A stretch of 64,000 nt of DNA from Unio delphinus (taxonomy: Eukaryota; Mollusca; Bivalvia; Unionida; Unionidae), in contig JAQISU010000233.1 of the NCBI GenBank assembly GCA_029339505.1, positions 5,380,001 to 5,444,000 on the forward strand, written 5' to 3'. The translations under genes and the position numbers were made by a program. How positions within the stretch are numbered: position 1 is the first letter of the stretch; every line of letters starts with the position of its first letter. The notes under the pieces were generated by a model. It had not been told where the DNA came from. It was given only the letters and a program-made list of their open reading frames with translations, and did not search any database. Below are positions 35,130 through 49,857 of the stretch, piece by piece.

Positions 35130-38100
35130 GTAAACATTGAAACTAATCTACTTTGCTGAGTTCGCTGAGGTGAGGGCGGGATTGGGCGGGAGCTAGTAAG
35201 ATATTTGAATAGAGAGCATTTTAAGTCATCGTAGCCAAAGGATAGAAAAAATAAAAATGTAAATCGGTACAGGCGTGTAAGAATCTTCATTTACACAAAA
35301 CTATGTTTGAAAAAGATCATCACTGGATAATTTTAACAATTTGGTTCTGTAAATGCTAAAATAGACAAAACAATTAGACTTGTGAAGATTCTCTGATGAG
35401 AGGGTAACCGATTTGTGTAAGGACTTTTTATCACAGAACAAGAACTATTAACATAATAAATACAAGAACAATATATAATGTAATTTAACAGGAAGATGTA
35501 AACTAACAGGTAGATGTTCACACAATTTTTAGTTTGCATGTTTAAGAAGTGGTGTAATTTACTTCAAGCATGGCAATACACTATGTGTTTGTTTTCTTCT
35601 ATAAAAACAAATGGTTATATTTTATTTGATTCGACAGTTTACATACTAAATGAAGAAAAAGTAAGATAAATGGCCATAAAAACGCGTATAAATTGAACAC
35701 ATAATAGGTGGTAGGTGCTCCTTTTATTTTATGGTATTTGTTTCAAAACAACTAACGCTCATTCAGATTATAAAAAAACAAAAACAAAAGACAATTCGAA
35801 TAATACAGTAATGTGTTTGATATATGTCCGGTATAAATTAGATGGCAATAGAACATTTCAACATGAATGTGTATGAGATATTGGAAGAATGAGTCAATGA
35901 TACGAACGTTCACGTCGCAGAGCGCAAACTACTTAGAACCGATAAAAGAGAGCAAGAGGAAGACAATAACATGCTTAAACATGTTATGGTTCTTTAAGCA
36001 TACACAAGAAAAGTGAATACGTTTTGCTAAAAGACAAGTAAAAGTATTACGCTACAAAGCCGACGTAACAGTAAAGATAAATCGATTCATATAATGCCTT
36101 CAAAGGTTTAATTGTAAAATTCAACTACTACTCTAAGACCAATTTTAAAGTTCTGTAAACAATAATTTGCTATTTGTACCACAGGAACAACTAAAATCAT
36201 TAAAATGAAATATCCACTGCGATCAACACAGATAAACACAATCCAACCTGATTTTGTCGACATCTCAAATCAATTAAAATAAAATATAATCATATTTTTT
36301 TTTATAGAAGAAAGAAACATATAGTGTATTGCAATGCTTGAGGTAAATTACACCACTTCTTGAACATATGAACATCTTCCTTATAATATACTTGATTTAT
36401 TTATATTTACTAGTAATAACATTGGCTAATATGGTATAGGGTCTTCTACAAAGTCACTGGATTTTTATAACAATCGAGTATTTTATCCCTCAAGTTTGGA
36501 TGTTTTGGCGATACAGATGCATTTGTGGCATTTGCTCTGTACGTTTCTTACTGTTTGCCATGTTTGAATAGCATTAGAGAATGTATTCAATCACTGTATA
36601 AACAATGAATTGAACATCTCGTGAGCATATCTACTCATTTTTCTTGCTGTCAACTATCTGTGACGTCAATGACTCATTTGATTTAATAGTTAGTGTCTCT
36701 ACGCAGTGTAGTATAAGTAGGAAATCATACTTCGATGAAAAACTAATTAAATAAGTACAAAAGCACATTTCATGTGGTTTTGAAATAGGTGAGCAGGAAC
36801 ATCACGATTTCAGTTAATGATAAGTTATTTCAGAATTAAAGACAATACATAATTTTTTTTACATAAATAGAACAAAATTAGCACATCATAAAAAAAACAG
36901 AAAATATTTTGAGCGCGTACATGACAAAAGCTGGACCTATAGAATTAAAGATCACAGTTAATGATGTGGTCAAATAAAAATGCGACCTGATATTGACCCC
37001 AAAGTAACTGGTTTAAAAGTATTTATAAAACACGGAAATGTTTCCTACATTGCAAGAAATACAATCTAAATATCCGCTTGAACCAGCAGTCACCGTTGGA
37101 GAACTACTAGAAGTCCATGATACATACTGTAAAAACGCATAATAGATTCCAATGAATCATTTGATAATCAAAATATCTGACGGTAAAATATTATTGATTA
37201 TTGGCAATACAATATTTAAGTTGGATAATATTAGCCTCCAATGAAAATATTTGTTATTACACAATAGAAAATAGAATTAGATGAATAGAATCAAAGAAAC
37301 TAGTCACTGAAAAGAATGACAAAAGGTAGAAGGTACATAAAATACATCAGCAAAGAAACGGATGAAAACAGAACACTTTCACGATGTTCAAAGCATGGAA
37401 GTTCAAGAACAGAAATTTTACAGAAAATTTAAAGTAATAATAAAATACCAGAGACAAAACTAAAATTAGACGAAAGGAGAAAATATTCTTCAAATAGAAA
37501 GGTGTAACATGGACTGCTATATATACACTGATATTAAGCAGTTAATCAGGCTACACAACATCATCAAACTCTTGTTTTACCTAAGTCAACTCATTTCACT
37601 CCGCCTTTTTGCTACCTGTTGGTGATAGTTTGCATGTTCACTATACATACCATTTACCGTTCAACATTTCAATTAGCATGCAATTTGTTTTTTCTTGTCC
37701 TACTATGGGCTGAAGTATTTAGTACTTTACTTTTCAGAAAATCGTAACTTGTTTTTTTGTGGTTTTTTTTGTGTAAACCGCTCTTTCAAAATTTCTTTTA
37801 AAACATTGTGCATGCCATATTTTTTCCCTGTGTGTGTGTGTGTGTGTGATGACCAATGAAGTAGCTCTGGCACTAAGAAAGCAACCAACCCTCCCTTTTT
37901 TGCAGATTAACTATAAATTACATATTACTTTCTACTAACCTACTAAGTTGGTAAATGATTCATTGAAATAAAGCAGAGACAGTTTGGAAAAGAATGTTTC
38001 AAATACTAAAAGTAAGAAAGGTAGATGCAGATTTCACATTCAGAAAGTGTCACTCTCACATACGAATGAAAATATGCATTACTTTTATCAATTTTCCCAT

Positions 38101-39150
38101 ACTGATGGAACATCAGATATTATTTCTTTCTTTGTGACGGAGATGTTTATTCGTTTATTAATAACCTAATGAAATCATCCTTTTAGTGTATTAAGCTGCC
38201 AATTCCGTTATTCGTTGTTTGTTTGGAAAGTCTTATATAATATATCGCCTTATTTGTATGTGAACTAAATAAAGGTATTATGCCTAATATAGATAATTTA
38301 AATTCACATACGACATTCTGATAACCTCCCAGTCTTGTATTTGCAAGTTTTTCACCTCTAAAGTCATTGTTAGATAATGTTAACAGAGTGCTTGTAAACA
38401 TTTCATTTATCGCAGACCACCACTATATAACGTTGTCATAAAAATCAATTCAGGGGCTTGAACTGTCTAATACAATAATTGACATTTACAGCTAAGCCTC
38501 ACAAAACATCAAAACTTACATTTAAATACATAATTGATGTGAAAGGCTCTAAATTTAATTAAACGTAGGTTTGAATACATAATTGATGTCAAAAGCACTA
38601 TATTTAATTAAACTAAACTCACAAGGCATATTTATTTGTAGGCTCACTATTTAATTTGACTGCACACACGGTAATCCAATATCCAGTTAAATTAGGATCT
38701 AATATAAAATATGTGTCAATTTGAATAACATGATTTATGTGCATGGGATATATTCAAATCGCCGAGGAGTTAACTGAACCCAGATCCCATGTTCGTACGT
38801 TTTCCCAGTATGAGTGCTGAACAACCCCGTTATTGTTTCCATTCAAATTGCTTATCAAGTCATACAAGTCATTTGAGGACAAGGCGATCATTTTGGACTG
38901 AACTGTGCTGTGTCTGCCATTGTAAGCGTACATTTATTTTCAAGCGACCTTGTCTATTTGGATGTAGCACAATACAAGCAATCCATTATTCTCACTACCT
39001 AACTACCACAACATGGAGCCGACTTTGTGCTTCATAATTTTAATTGGATTGGATGAAACAGTACAGAACCCTTCAGTGTATTAATATTTGGATTTCTTTT
39101 ATCGTAGCTATACTAACTGTTCAGTCATATCGCGACAATGTCTGCAGTGT
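35130..39150. other. Intergenic, no gene supported
   Basis: About 4 kb of AT-rich sequence without a convincing exon. There is a short TG run at 37831-37848 and several poly-A/T runs. Confidence 0.4.
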
Positions 39151-39164
39151 GACAGGTTATTGTG

Positions 39165-39405
39165 ATGTCTAGCACTGAGACATCATGCCGCTGACATGTA
39201 TCATCATGTCCCACCCAGTCGCATTATCCTGGCACCAGGTATACCAGTCCTTTATCTAAACTCCTACTACTGAGTGTCAAGCGAGGTAGCTATTATCGTA
39301 TTTTTTATTAGTCTTTGGTATGACTCGCTCGGGGATACAACCCCCCACTTCCAGTATCCAAAGGCAGACGCTCAAACCACTTAGCCCACCGGAGCGGTCA
39401 CAGTG
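39165..39405 (-). mobile_element. tRNA-derived SINE
   Basis: On the minus strand the head has an A-box-like GGGCTAAGTGGTTTGAGCG and a B-box-like GGGTTGTATCCCC, at tRNA spacing. A body follows with CTACCTCGCTTGACACTCAG, CTGGTGCCAGGATAATGCGA and CTGGGTGGGACATGATGATA. I remember closely similar bodies from bivalve and gastropod SINEs, which supports a mollusc host. Confidence 0.75.
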
Positions 39406-40235
39406 TATATGGAGTCAATTCAATGACAATGATTTTGTTGTTGTTTCAAAACGCACTATGCTGCGTACTGCAGGCTCGCTGCAGTAGAAACGTTACTTTG
39501 GCATGTGGCGTCAGAGACGAAATGCGACTATCATTATGAACTATTATTTGCAGGGTCTGTGATTAAATTTTAAGTTTAGTACAGAAAGGATATTTTCTAT
39601 ATCTTTGAGGTCTTGACTACAACGATATGACAATTCTTGAAAAGTCTTAGAACAGTTCAGACTGAGTAATCATAACACAATTTTGTAACTGATCGATGGT
39701 TCTTTCTGCTCTAACAGAGAGTGCACAGGAAATTACTTCAAAAACATAAAAATCACCCAGCTTCCAGATTATTATTATTATTATATTCCTTTTAATATAG
39801 ACATTACCAATTAATACATACATATTCTGCCGAAGCAGTGAGAGCACGTGCACGTATGTGTGTGTATGTGCGTTTGTGTGTATGTGATGATCAGATGTTA
39901 CTTCAGCCCATTCATCAGTTTCAATTAATGTATAATTTAAAAACTATTACGTAAGCTAATCAACTGAGCTTTGAGAACCTTTAAAAAATAAATAAAGCAT
40001 TGAGACATCATTGATTCTGACCAAAATAATGCGAAGTTCTCGATCATTTGTATATTGTTTCAGCGTCCATCAGACATATGAATGAGAAACGAACTGGTAC
40101 CAGCCGATCGGTGACTGCACGTAGAGTATTCATACAATTTGAAGATTTATACATGTTGGTACGCTACACCATTTTTTTCGGTGATATCTATTGTAGTCTC
40201 TGGCACGAATGACTTTCACAATGCATACAAAGAGT

Positions 40236-40361
40236 CGTAATGTTTGTATCTGGATTTTGTGCTAATTGAATGTTTGTATCTGCATTTTGTGCTAATTGAA
40301 TGTTTGTATCTGCATTTTGTGCTAATTGAATGTTTGTATCTGGATTTTGTGCTAATTGATA
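40236..40361. repeat. 30-bp tandem repeat, 4 copies
   Basis: TGTTTGTATCTGCATTTTGT plus GCTAATTGAA, repeated with a C/G variant in the outer copies. It creates a short repetitive frame that is not coding. Confidence 0.93.
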
Positions 40362-40562
40362 ACACTACACCTATAGTAATTAGTCAGTTATGCAGACCTT
40401 TTTTTTCATCAACACGATATCATTAAAATTCTGTTTCGATACAAAAATAAATATTAAGATGTACGAAAAGTGTTGTCGTACGAAATTCTATACTTATAAT
40501 TCAGAAACAGTTGATATACTTTATATCATTTCTCTTTTTACAAAGTGAAAACGTTTCGAGCA

Positions 40563-40627
40563 TTGAAACTATCGCTGTTATTTTGCAGATATCATTGAAA
40601 CTATCGCTGTTATTTTGCAGATATCAT
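40563..40627. repeat. 32-bp direct repeat, 2 copies
   Basis: ATTGAAACTATCGCTGTTAT TTTGCAGATATC occurs twice in tandem. Confidence 0.9.
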
Positions 40628-40777
40628 AGGATGAAGGAACTCAGTATGACATACTTGCTAATCTTTTCATACTGAAGTATAAAAGAGTGTCATTTTGTAT
40701 ATTATCGGTAGGAATTAATCACACATCAATTTTACTTTACTTTTTGAATTGATCGTCGAGTTTGTATCTGATGTGTC

Positions 40778-40935
40778 CAGGGCCGGCGCTTCCGCTAGGC
40801 GAACTAGGCAATCGTCTAGGGCGCTGGGCTAAGGGTTTATTTCATGATGATGGGCGGGTGGGGGAGGGCGTGCTGGAAGGGGGCGCCATATATTTGATCT
40901 CTCCTAGGGCGCCAAAATGCCTTGCACCGGCGCTG
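40778..40935. mobile_element. hAT-type MITE (158 bp)
   Basis: The ends are CAGGGCCGGCGC and, reversed, CAGCGCCGGTGC (10 of 12 matching). The element is flanked by a perfect 8-bp duplication, GATGTGTC at 40770-40777 and 40936-40943. The CAG...CTG ends and 8-bp target duplication define the hAT superfamily. The interior is GC-rich, has no transposase, and contains CTAGGCGAACTAGGCAATCG, a motif known to me from related short hAT repeats in many animals. Confidence 0.9.
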
Positions 40936-41185
40936 GATGTGTCGAGGCAACGTGCCATCTTCCGGCGCCAACTACATTGCCCTAGTACGTAATGTATTAT
41001 AGTGTCCCGATCTTTTCAGTCAAAATTGCACTATGCAGCAGACAACGCGTTGCATTCTGGGGCATGCTTTAACAAGAGTGCCACATATAAATATATGCAG
41101 AATCTTCATTTGTAGGAGCATGCATCACATGTTCTGCAAGTTCGTTGGCTTTATAGTACTGTGTTTTCTAAACGTACTCTACTTA

Positions 41186-41348
41186 CAGGGCCGTAGAGGG
41201 CGATCACGAACCCTGAGGTAAGAAATACCGGGGCTTTTATAAATCTTCTTTTTAATTTTTTTTTAAATAAAACTAAAAAGTGCTGTTCGGCCAGGGCCTC
41301 GGGGATATATCATATGTTTCCACCCACCTCACCACCTTCTCAGCCCTG
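41186..41348. mobile_element. hAT-type MITE (163 bp)
   Basis: The ends are CAGGGCCG and, reversed, CAGGGCTG. The flanking 8-mers TCTACTTA (41178-41185) and TTTACTTA (41349-41356) match in 7 of 8 bases. No coding capacity. It is a different family from the one 250 bp away because the interiors do not match. Confidence 0.7.
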
Positions 41349-41831
41349 TTTACTTAACAAAAGTCCTTCGAGGGTCGTCTGAAGTTGCTAATTTTATGTT
41401 TGCAAGGTAGACACTGAAGTTCGACGCCACATCTTAATTTAAAATAATGACATTCATTAATTTGACATGATGTAAATAAGATAATGGATGAGAAAATGAT
41501 TTATTTGTTCACAAGGACATTAAAGCTAATATGATATATAGTTGTTGCATTATTCATGCAATTATATGCATTAATACTTTCCAATACATAATCATGGCGA
41601 CAGATCCGACCGCACCTGTTGTATTTTCCAGTATCTTAGTTATGTAATACCTTAAAAAGCGCCCAAGAATAATGAATATCGTTCTTCGTATAGAATCAAT
41701 GTTCGTTTTGATAATACTGTATAGATTCTAAAATGTCAGACCGTTTTCAAAAGCTTACGGTAAAAACAAACAGTTAACGTTTGCATTTGTCACAGTTTCT
41801 TTATTCTCCAATTTCAGACCTACATATATCA

Positions 41832-41858
41832 ACAACAACAACAACAACAACAACAATG

Positions 41859-41916
<58 letters not shown>

Positions 41917-41927
41917 TAATAATAATG
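41832..41927. repeat. Compound (CAA)n(TAA)n microsatellite
   Basis: It forms the 3' tail of retrotransposon copy 2. Confidence 0.95.
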
Positions 41928-42888
41928 GCTTTGAATAGCTCTAAGTGCATTTTAGCATCTATAATAATATGACTACAAAAAAATTGAAAAACCATGAAAT
42001 TAGAAAACAATAAATGATGAAAATATTTAAGGTACGAAACATTATTAGGTCTTTAAGTTTGTTCTTGCAGTAGAAAAATGTGCGTTTTAAAAGCATTCTT
42101 GAAAGGGATCACAGTGTCTTTGTGTCTAATCTCAATAAGCAATTCATTCCACGTTGCAGGATCCTGGTATGCAAACAAACGTTGTCCGTATGACTTCGTT
42201 TTCATAGTGGGAATAATGAGTATACGATTTTCAGAAGAGGAGCGTAAGTATCGTACTGGTGTGTATACATGGGTGACGCCAGAAAGGTATGTTCGACTGG
42301 AGTCCGTCAATGAAACGTAGCACAGATAACAATTTTTGTGTTTGATTCTGGATCGAATGGATAGCCAATGTAGGGTACAGAGCAGCGGGAAGGTGTGCTT
42401 TGATCGTGATAGGATGATCCGAGCAGTTGTGTTTTTGAACTTTTTGAAGTTTATGGAGTATATCATGAGACGAACCAGACAGAATTGAATTACAGTAGTC
42501 CAGTCTTGAAAGTACTAATGAACACACAAGTGTTTTAGTGGCATCAGCTGAAAGATATTTGCGAATGAAGCTGATGCATCTCAGCTCAAGATATGCAGCC
42601 TTGCATATATTCATGACATGTTGGTGCAATGTGAGAGTACTGTCTGGAGTACCTAACTTTCGTCCTAACTGTTTTGAATTTAACGCTGGTGTTGTTGATA
42701 TTTATTGTTTGAGGTAATAGGTGTGGATGAGAAAGTCTTTGTGTTGTGATCAGAATGGCCTGTTTTATTGCCATTTGTCTGCATCTTGTTACATCTTATC
42801 CACGATTTCTCATCAACAATGCACCTCACTACACCTTGGATGGCAGCATCAACTTTAGTTGCGTGGCTAGATTTGTATCTTTGGGTAT
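41855..42888 (-). mobile_element. CR1/L2-like non-LTR retrotransposon, copy 2, 5' truncated
   Basis: Same family and orientation as the copy at 32.2-34.6 kb. Matching phrases run from about 42888 down through AAYLELRCISFIRKYLSADA, LVLSRLDYCNSILSGSS, LHWLSIRSRI, YLRSSSENR and the closing FKNAFKTHIF. The nucleotide match covers the 3' UTR, including TATTAGGTCTTTAAGTTTGT. Two overlapping frames (42629-42231 and 42466-42053) show a frameshift. Similarity to copy 1 stops abruptly near 42888, the 5' truncation point usual for target-primed insertion. Confidence 0.85.
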
Positions 42889-43296
42889 AAAAACCATATT
42901 TCGGTTACGTATAGAGGATATATTACTTTCAAAATAAACCAGAGATGTCTTTTTATTTAAATGCATGTAATAAGTAAAAATAATTTGCTATTTGTCCTTT
43001 CATTGTCAACATTTGTGCCATCAAGCTCAAAGGCTGTGTATAACTCGTCATGGCAGGTGGTCTTTTCTTGATAGTGTGTTTGCGTCAACACTGGTTATCA
43101 CTTTACCAAGCGCAATTCGTACGTTATATGTAAAAGTGTATGCCATGTTTCTTTTACCAAAAAGCAAATAAAGATTCAGAAGTGCCTGCAAAGACGCCAT
43201 CGGGGAACAAAATAGAGTCTTGAAATATTTTCAGGGACAATCCACCAACTAAAAATTTCAATAAATACCGCTTATACCCAGCTAAAACGCGTCTTA

Positions 43297-43413
<117 letters not shown>

Positions 43414-44681
43414 AGGAAAACATGACATTCCTATCTTAGACTGAGCTCTCTTTCCTGAATTAAAAAAATATGGATAACGTAAGAATGCTCATTGGCAAAA
43501 ATGAAGGCAGCTGTAACAGATTGCATACCATGTCAGTGCCAACTGACCTTGGAACACATTCTTGTTTAGTGTTTCGACTTCTACTATGTGAGACAAGTAT
43601 TTTGATGTGACCTCTCTGACACAAAACTGAACGTCCCACACAAGAAAATCTTTGAATGCTGGTTATGAAGTACCACCCGAGAAAATCTTGGAATGCTGGT
43701 TACGATGTACCACCCGAGTATATAGTGGAATGAAGATTTAGCGAAGAACATGTTTGGTCGGATGTTTCAAAGATTTCTCAGTTCCAAGTAGAAACTAATT
43801 ATATGGTTCAAATGTGCTGAAAATTCGATGTTATCTGGTTTTAATGGCACCCAATAATGTTAAAGGTTTAGTATTATTCAGAGGATATGGCATATACGAC
43901 GTTTTGCACGTATCGGCGGCACTGGCGCTTTAATGATCTAATACGATTCAAACATGCAAAGATCTTAATTAAATGTATGATTATGACTTGAAATTATTTT
44001 AAAATAAATGTATGATCTTAGTATAATATTTACCGAGTTTTTATATATACTTTTTAACTTTAATACCATGCTACCATAGTTCCATATATTTCTAAATTGC
44101 CACCTTTGAAAGGCCACTTATAAATATCCAACAATTTGGCAGAGACGTTGATCCAAAATAAAAATCGTTTATCGTGATTAACACCCTAGCCAATGATTAC
44201 TGATACAGTGGTATAAAATTGAAAAAGCTAGTCTACTCAAATTTATGTGTTTCCTAGTAGCAACGCGTTAATAGAGTTGACCAGCCTAATTTAAAATGTC
44301 ACCATATATCCACTGTTGTGCTGATTTATTATTACCAGCTACTACATACACTCTGTATTCTCCGCGTGTTTATCTGTCTGTCCAGCTTTTATGTCTATTA
44401 CAAATTATCATTAAATGCCGCTTAATGATGATTTTCACATGACCAAGCGCATGGCGACCAGGACACAATATTGCCGAAAGAAGTCTATAGCTTTTAATCA
44501 AGGCTTAAGACTTTGATTTACTAAATTTAGGTCAAACTCACTTCAGCCAATCAGATTGTTGGATCCGAGACTTAACGCATGTCTAGATTAGAAATTTCGT
44601 TGATTAAAGGGAGTTATTATCTTATATTTGCACCTAGAGGCCCGGGCGTGTGGCCAAAATCTTACATTTCTGAATGAATGT

Positions 44682-44703
44682 GTGTGTGTGTGTGTGTGTG
44701 TGT
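44682..44703. repeat. (TG)n microsatellite
   Basis: Eleven TG units. Confidence 0.9.
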
Positions 44704-45092
44704 GATCTCCATAAAGAATTAAAATATGTGACTTTTTGCTGCTTCACTAGGTAGAGGTTTGGTGTCGTACATGCTGTTGAGAACACGTGATGGGGGAAGG
44801 AAGTTCATTATTATTACTCAGTTCCTTGTTAGACTGACTACTGAAACTTCGGAATTAGTTTAGAATGAACCGATTTTAACTAATATGGAATGTTTGCGGG
44901 CAAATGTGCTATATGTAAATTTTATTTTTCGTGTTCGTGACATTAGTACACGAAGGTTATGTCGATCAGAGTAAAAAAAATACGTGTCTAGGGAAATACC
45001 GCGGTAACCGAAACGGATTGGTCCAAACCAATTGTACGATTTCGCCTCGTATCCTTTGCGAAATTGATTGATTCATTAATATTATTGACGAG

Positions 45093-45193
<101 letters not shown>

Positions 45194-47799
45194 AAAGCAG
45201 TAGAGTGTTGTTTTAATAAGTATAAAGCCACACAGTCTTAGTAAGCTAAGTAAATCGGCCTAAACCCAAATACATATTAATGTTGGTCAATTATTCATTG
45301 TATGCAACAAAAGTTAAAATTTCACGTCATATTCATTTTAAAATATACTTGGTATACAAAAACAATATACATTGTTTGAAACGTTTTAAACAAAATATGT
45401 CCTTCATTCATTGTGTTATCATAAACTTAATTTTATTTAATTCGTCTTTAAATACTTCTTTGAAATGATACCGTGCCTGTTCATCAAGCATCGAGGGATA
45501 AAAAATGGCTGACATTAAGCTACAACGATTAAAGACGAAAGCAATTATCAGTAAATGTAGTTGTTTAATTGGAAAATTTACACTTGCATTACAACCGACA
45601 AACAAATATCTTATAGGTATAAGAAGTAAAGGAATATCCATATTTGATGTATAAAGACAAATAACTTTTAATCTGCGTACAATGAAAATATTATGAATTT
45701 ACACAGTGACCATAATACTACTAAACGATTCCAATGATTTCGATAAATGATGAGTTTATTTCAGTGATTTACACATGTTTCTGCTAGTTACATTGCGAAT
45801 GGTTAAATATAATGGACTGTTACATTGTAATATAAATGAGATTCATATATTATTTGTAGGTTAGTCCCAGATTGCAATAGAATGAAAGCTACAATTTAAA
45901 GAAAACAAGCAAATTATCAAGCAACAGATATCAAAGAATCTTTCGTCATTAATACATAATTTTAAATCTGCGTATATTGATTTACATTTCTTACGCAGTG
46001 TGCCTTGGCCATCTTCATTAGTTAAATTTCATTACATATTGTTTTACTCTATGGGCGTTTTCGCTTTAACGATCACTACTACTATTATCTAACAGATTTA
46101 AGGGAGACGAATCTAAACGACTTAAGGGAGATGACTTTGTCTCAACCTTTCTTTTTTCCTAATGTGGAAGGTCACTAATAGTGTTAAATATATTTAAAAT
46201 TATTACATTCAAACCAAACACTAATGTCCATAAAGAAAGTAAGATACGTACAACAATAACATGAATATATTAAATATAATTGCATAACAGTGCAAATAAC
46301 AAGCAATACAAATTTATGTAAATTTTTGTAGACCAAGAGACCAGCTCCAATTTGTAAGATTTATTAAAATAATTATGGTAACCGAAACAGCCGAAGATCT
46401 TTTTTCAAATATTGTATATCACGTCCAGCGCGAAATAAAGAAAAAATGAAATAAACTGTTCTATGAGCAGCGTTTGTTTTGGCATAGAAGAAGCCACACT
46501 CAAAACGTAAGTTATTAAAAATATATAAATATTATTTATTACAAAGAGGCATATGAAAATCTGTAATTTTTGCTCTTTTTGAATTCTGCCGTACATCTTA
46601 CAGGGTCCTGTCTAAATCTAATTAAGCAGTTACATATGAGAGTTTAAATAATTAGGAAACGTGCGTAATAATGTTTTTATTTTTTAAAAGAGAAATTATG
46701 ATGACAACTGAATGACCTCAAAGTTCCACAGTTTTTATAGTATTACCACCTACGCCAAAATCCTAGAAGACTTTTACTTCACTCTTCCAGAGCCATTTCC
46801 TAAAGCAATTCCCTACTTGGAAATTGAGACTATTCATTACAATTCATCGCTACGATAATGAATGAATTACTTTGTCAAACGTGTATTACTTTACTTCTTG
46901 CAACTTTTGTGCCAGTTCTGTGAAACAGCCAATTCGATTGATGGACCCATGTATATTTTAAACTACACACAAATATATATAGGCATATAACATCCTATCA
47001 AACTATCCACATACCACTTTTAAATTACTGTAACAACATTAAAGAGGGACTGTTACTCAAAAGGCATTGATAAATGTAAAATATGTACTAGTCTATTAAA
47101 TTTTCTGTCAATAAATGCATAGTTATTATTTTTCAAACCGATATCATTTTTGGTTCCTTTGATTTATTGATAGTATTTTCCGTTAGCTGGATACTTTGGC
47201 ATTTAGAACAAAACAAGTTGCATACGACTACAATAGTATAGTCCATGAAAGACCTGGCGCGATAGATGACAAACAAACGAGAAGTTCCATTTTTTTCTCT
47301 CAGCTTCTTGCATCTTCATTCGCTGCTCGCTGTAACGTCGCTCCACTAATACTTAATAAAACATATTATTACACAAAAATGATACAGTGCCTAAAAAGCT
47401 CAGACTGTATTACAATAAATGGATGAACACATATTTCTTGCAAGATATATTGGCAATTAATTTTGAAAATGATATATTTAGCAAGTGCATATTTTACCTG
47501 CCTAATAGTGCGCTATGTAACCATACGTCTTGTTTGATATATTTATATTGGCTATTGTGATCTCTCGTTTATTTAGTTATTTTGTTATTTTACTAAAAGA
47601 CTCGTTTGCCCTTTCAACATCGAAACAAAATCGAGGACGAAAGTAGTACAAAAGTGGATATAAGGACAACCTAAAGGTATTAGTAAAACACGCTTAAATT
47701 AAAAACATGAACTAATTAATATGGATTAACGAAACATCCTACACAATCAAATCTGTAAAAAAAAAAAAAAATTAAATCAGTGGAATGCAGAATGAGTCA

Positions 47800-47895
47800 C
47801 AATACACTGTGGACTTTTTGCACAATACATTATGGACCTTTTGCACAATACATTGTGGACATATTGCACAATACATTATGGACTTTTTGCAAGAT
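47800..47895. repeat. 23-24-bp tandem repeat, about 4 copies
   Basis: The repeating phrase is GCACAATACATTATGGACTT with small variants. Confidence 0.85.
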
Positions 47896-48284
47896 ATTAA
47901 ACTCTGCAATTATTGTGGTTACAGCTTCAAACACAAAAGGACACAGCCAATGAACCAGATTGGCTGACAAAAGTTCTATTGCACTCGGTGTCAAACCACG
48001 CACAATCACATAGTCCATCCTGACATCTAATATATCGATTGGTATTTATATAGTTTTCAAAATACTTTGTGGATAGTGGTTTTAAACCCTGTAGGTTTTC
48101 TTGCAACACGCTATAAAAAGCCATTCATATCGATTTTATCACGATAAATTATCAATTAGAGTTTTTACATCTCAAATTACGATCATACTCAGATATGGGT
48201 GGAAAAAAAAAACACAAGAGAAAACTTGTATTAACTTCAAGAATATAATTTATAAATACGTTATAAAATGGAAACAGGTTTAAA

Positions 48285-48286
<2 letters not shown>

Positions 48287-48366
<80 letters not shown>
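48287..48366. repeat. Compound (TC)n(AC)n microsatellite
   Basis: About 30 TC units followed by about 10 AC units. Confidence 0.95.
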
Positions 48367-48942
48367 CTAAAGGAAATCTGTAAAGATCATTATTGTATAA
48401 TATAGAGGACAAAGAAGAATGCTGATTTGATATATGTTTGGTAAAATGATGAATTGGATGATGAATTGCATGATGAATTGCATGATGAATGTCGTGTTTC
48501 AGTTGATATTTACGCGACAAAAGATAAACAGATTTGACCGATGAGGGTAATAAACAACGAGAAAGTAAAACATACAAACATGCTAATCGTTTTTAATCCA
48601 GACGGTGATGACGACATCAAGGAACTTTAGAATAAAGATCTTTCAAAATGGGTGTAAAGCTAAACAAACCACCTCAATGAAAAATTATTATCCGTAATAC
48701 ATGTTTAGGTTTGTTCTATTTACAAGAAAATAAACTAAACACTAAAGGTTATGTTACACTATACGGAAAACACTATATATTATTAATGAAAAGGTTCTGT
48801 CATGAAATCTTAAAGTTTTCAGCATCAATGAAAACTAACATTCTAAGTTTACTCCTAATTTAATAATAATGTGATTACGTTTACAGAGGACGTAAGGAAT
48901 ACAATGGATCGAAATAGAATAAATAGAAGACATAAACCAGTC

Positions 48943-48946
<4 letters not shown>

Positions 48947-49018
<72 letters not shown>
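48947..49018. repeat. (GA)n microsatellite
   Basis: About 36 GA units. Confidence 0.97.
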
Positions 49019-49023
<5 letters not shown>

Positions 49024-49857
49024 TAATATATTTTACGATGCACTGGGTAAGGTTACAAAACGTGTGGATAACTGAAACCGAAAAATGAAACGCCCGATGG
49101 CTATCCCATTGTATTATAGAAAACATTATATTTCAAGAAGTAAATGCCAAGAAAGAAGATTACGCTAAAAAAAAGTTAGCACTCTTGACAGTTAACTGTA
49201 AAATTTGTAGATCCAGCACTTAAACGAGCGCGATGTAGTTTAAAATTACAAATAAAACAACACAAATATATAATTCATTAAGTTGTCGGTTATATCAGTC
49301 ACTACTTTATCATGAAGATCCTTAGACAAGATGTTGTTAAGGAGGCAACAATCATGCGGTTCATTGAAAAGTTACATGTTTAATGCAGCTTATAAATTCA
49401 AGGCTGAGATGTTCATTTAGAAGTGGAAGGAAAAATAGCTGAAAGGACAAACTAGCCTTAGTTTCCGGTGTAAACGACAATCACTGCAATTATTACAGGA
49501 GAATTAAAGTGATTAAAGTTTGGTTTCAACAGCTGCAACGAAAATATTTGTAGAAAGGCTTTACCCATACGGACGTATGTGTAACTTTGAAATTGTATTA
49601 AAACAGCTAAATCACCGGTAGAAAGTTCGACTCCTCTAAACATTTATATTACAAGACGACTACATTTATGCTCAAGATGCATTGGATCATTTGATCTGGA
49701 TTCTTCGGGCAACTTCGGAGCTAATATGTTAAGAAATATAAGTTGATGATATGTTTTGTACTCGAGGAGTTCATATAGGTGTATATGAAAAAGTCCAAAC
49801 ATTATCTCGCGCATTACTACGATACTTCCGGTTGAGATCAAGAAGCTAATGGGAGTA

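Noticed and set aside
48152..48577. 141-codon minus-strand frame
   Set aside because: A third of it is Arg-Glu translation of the TC run and the rest has no support.
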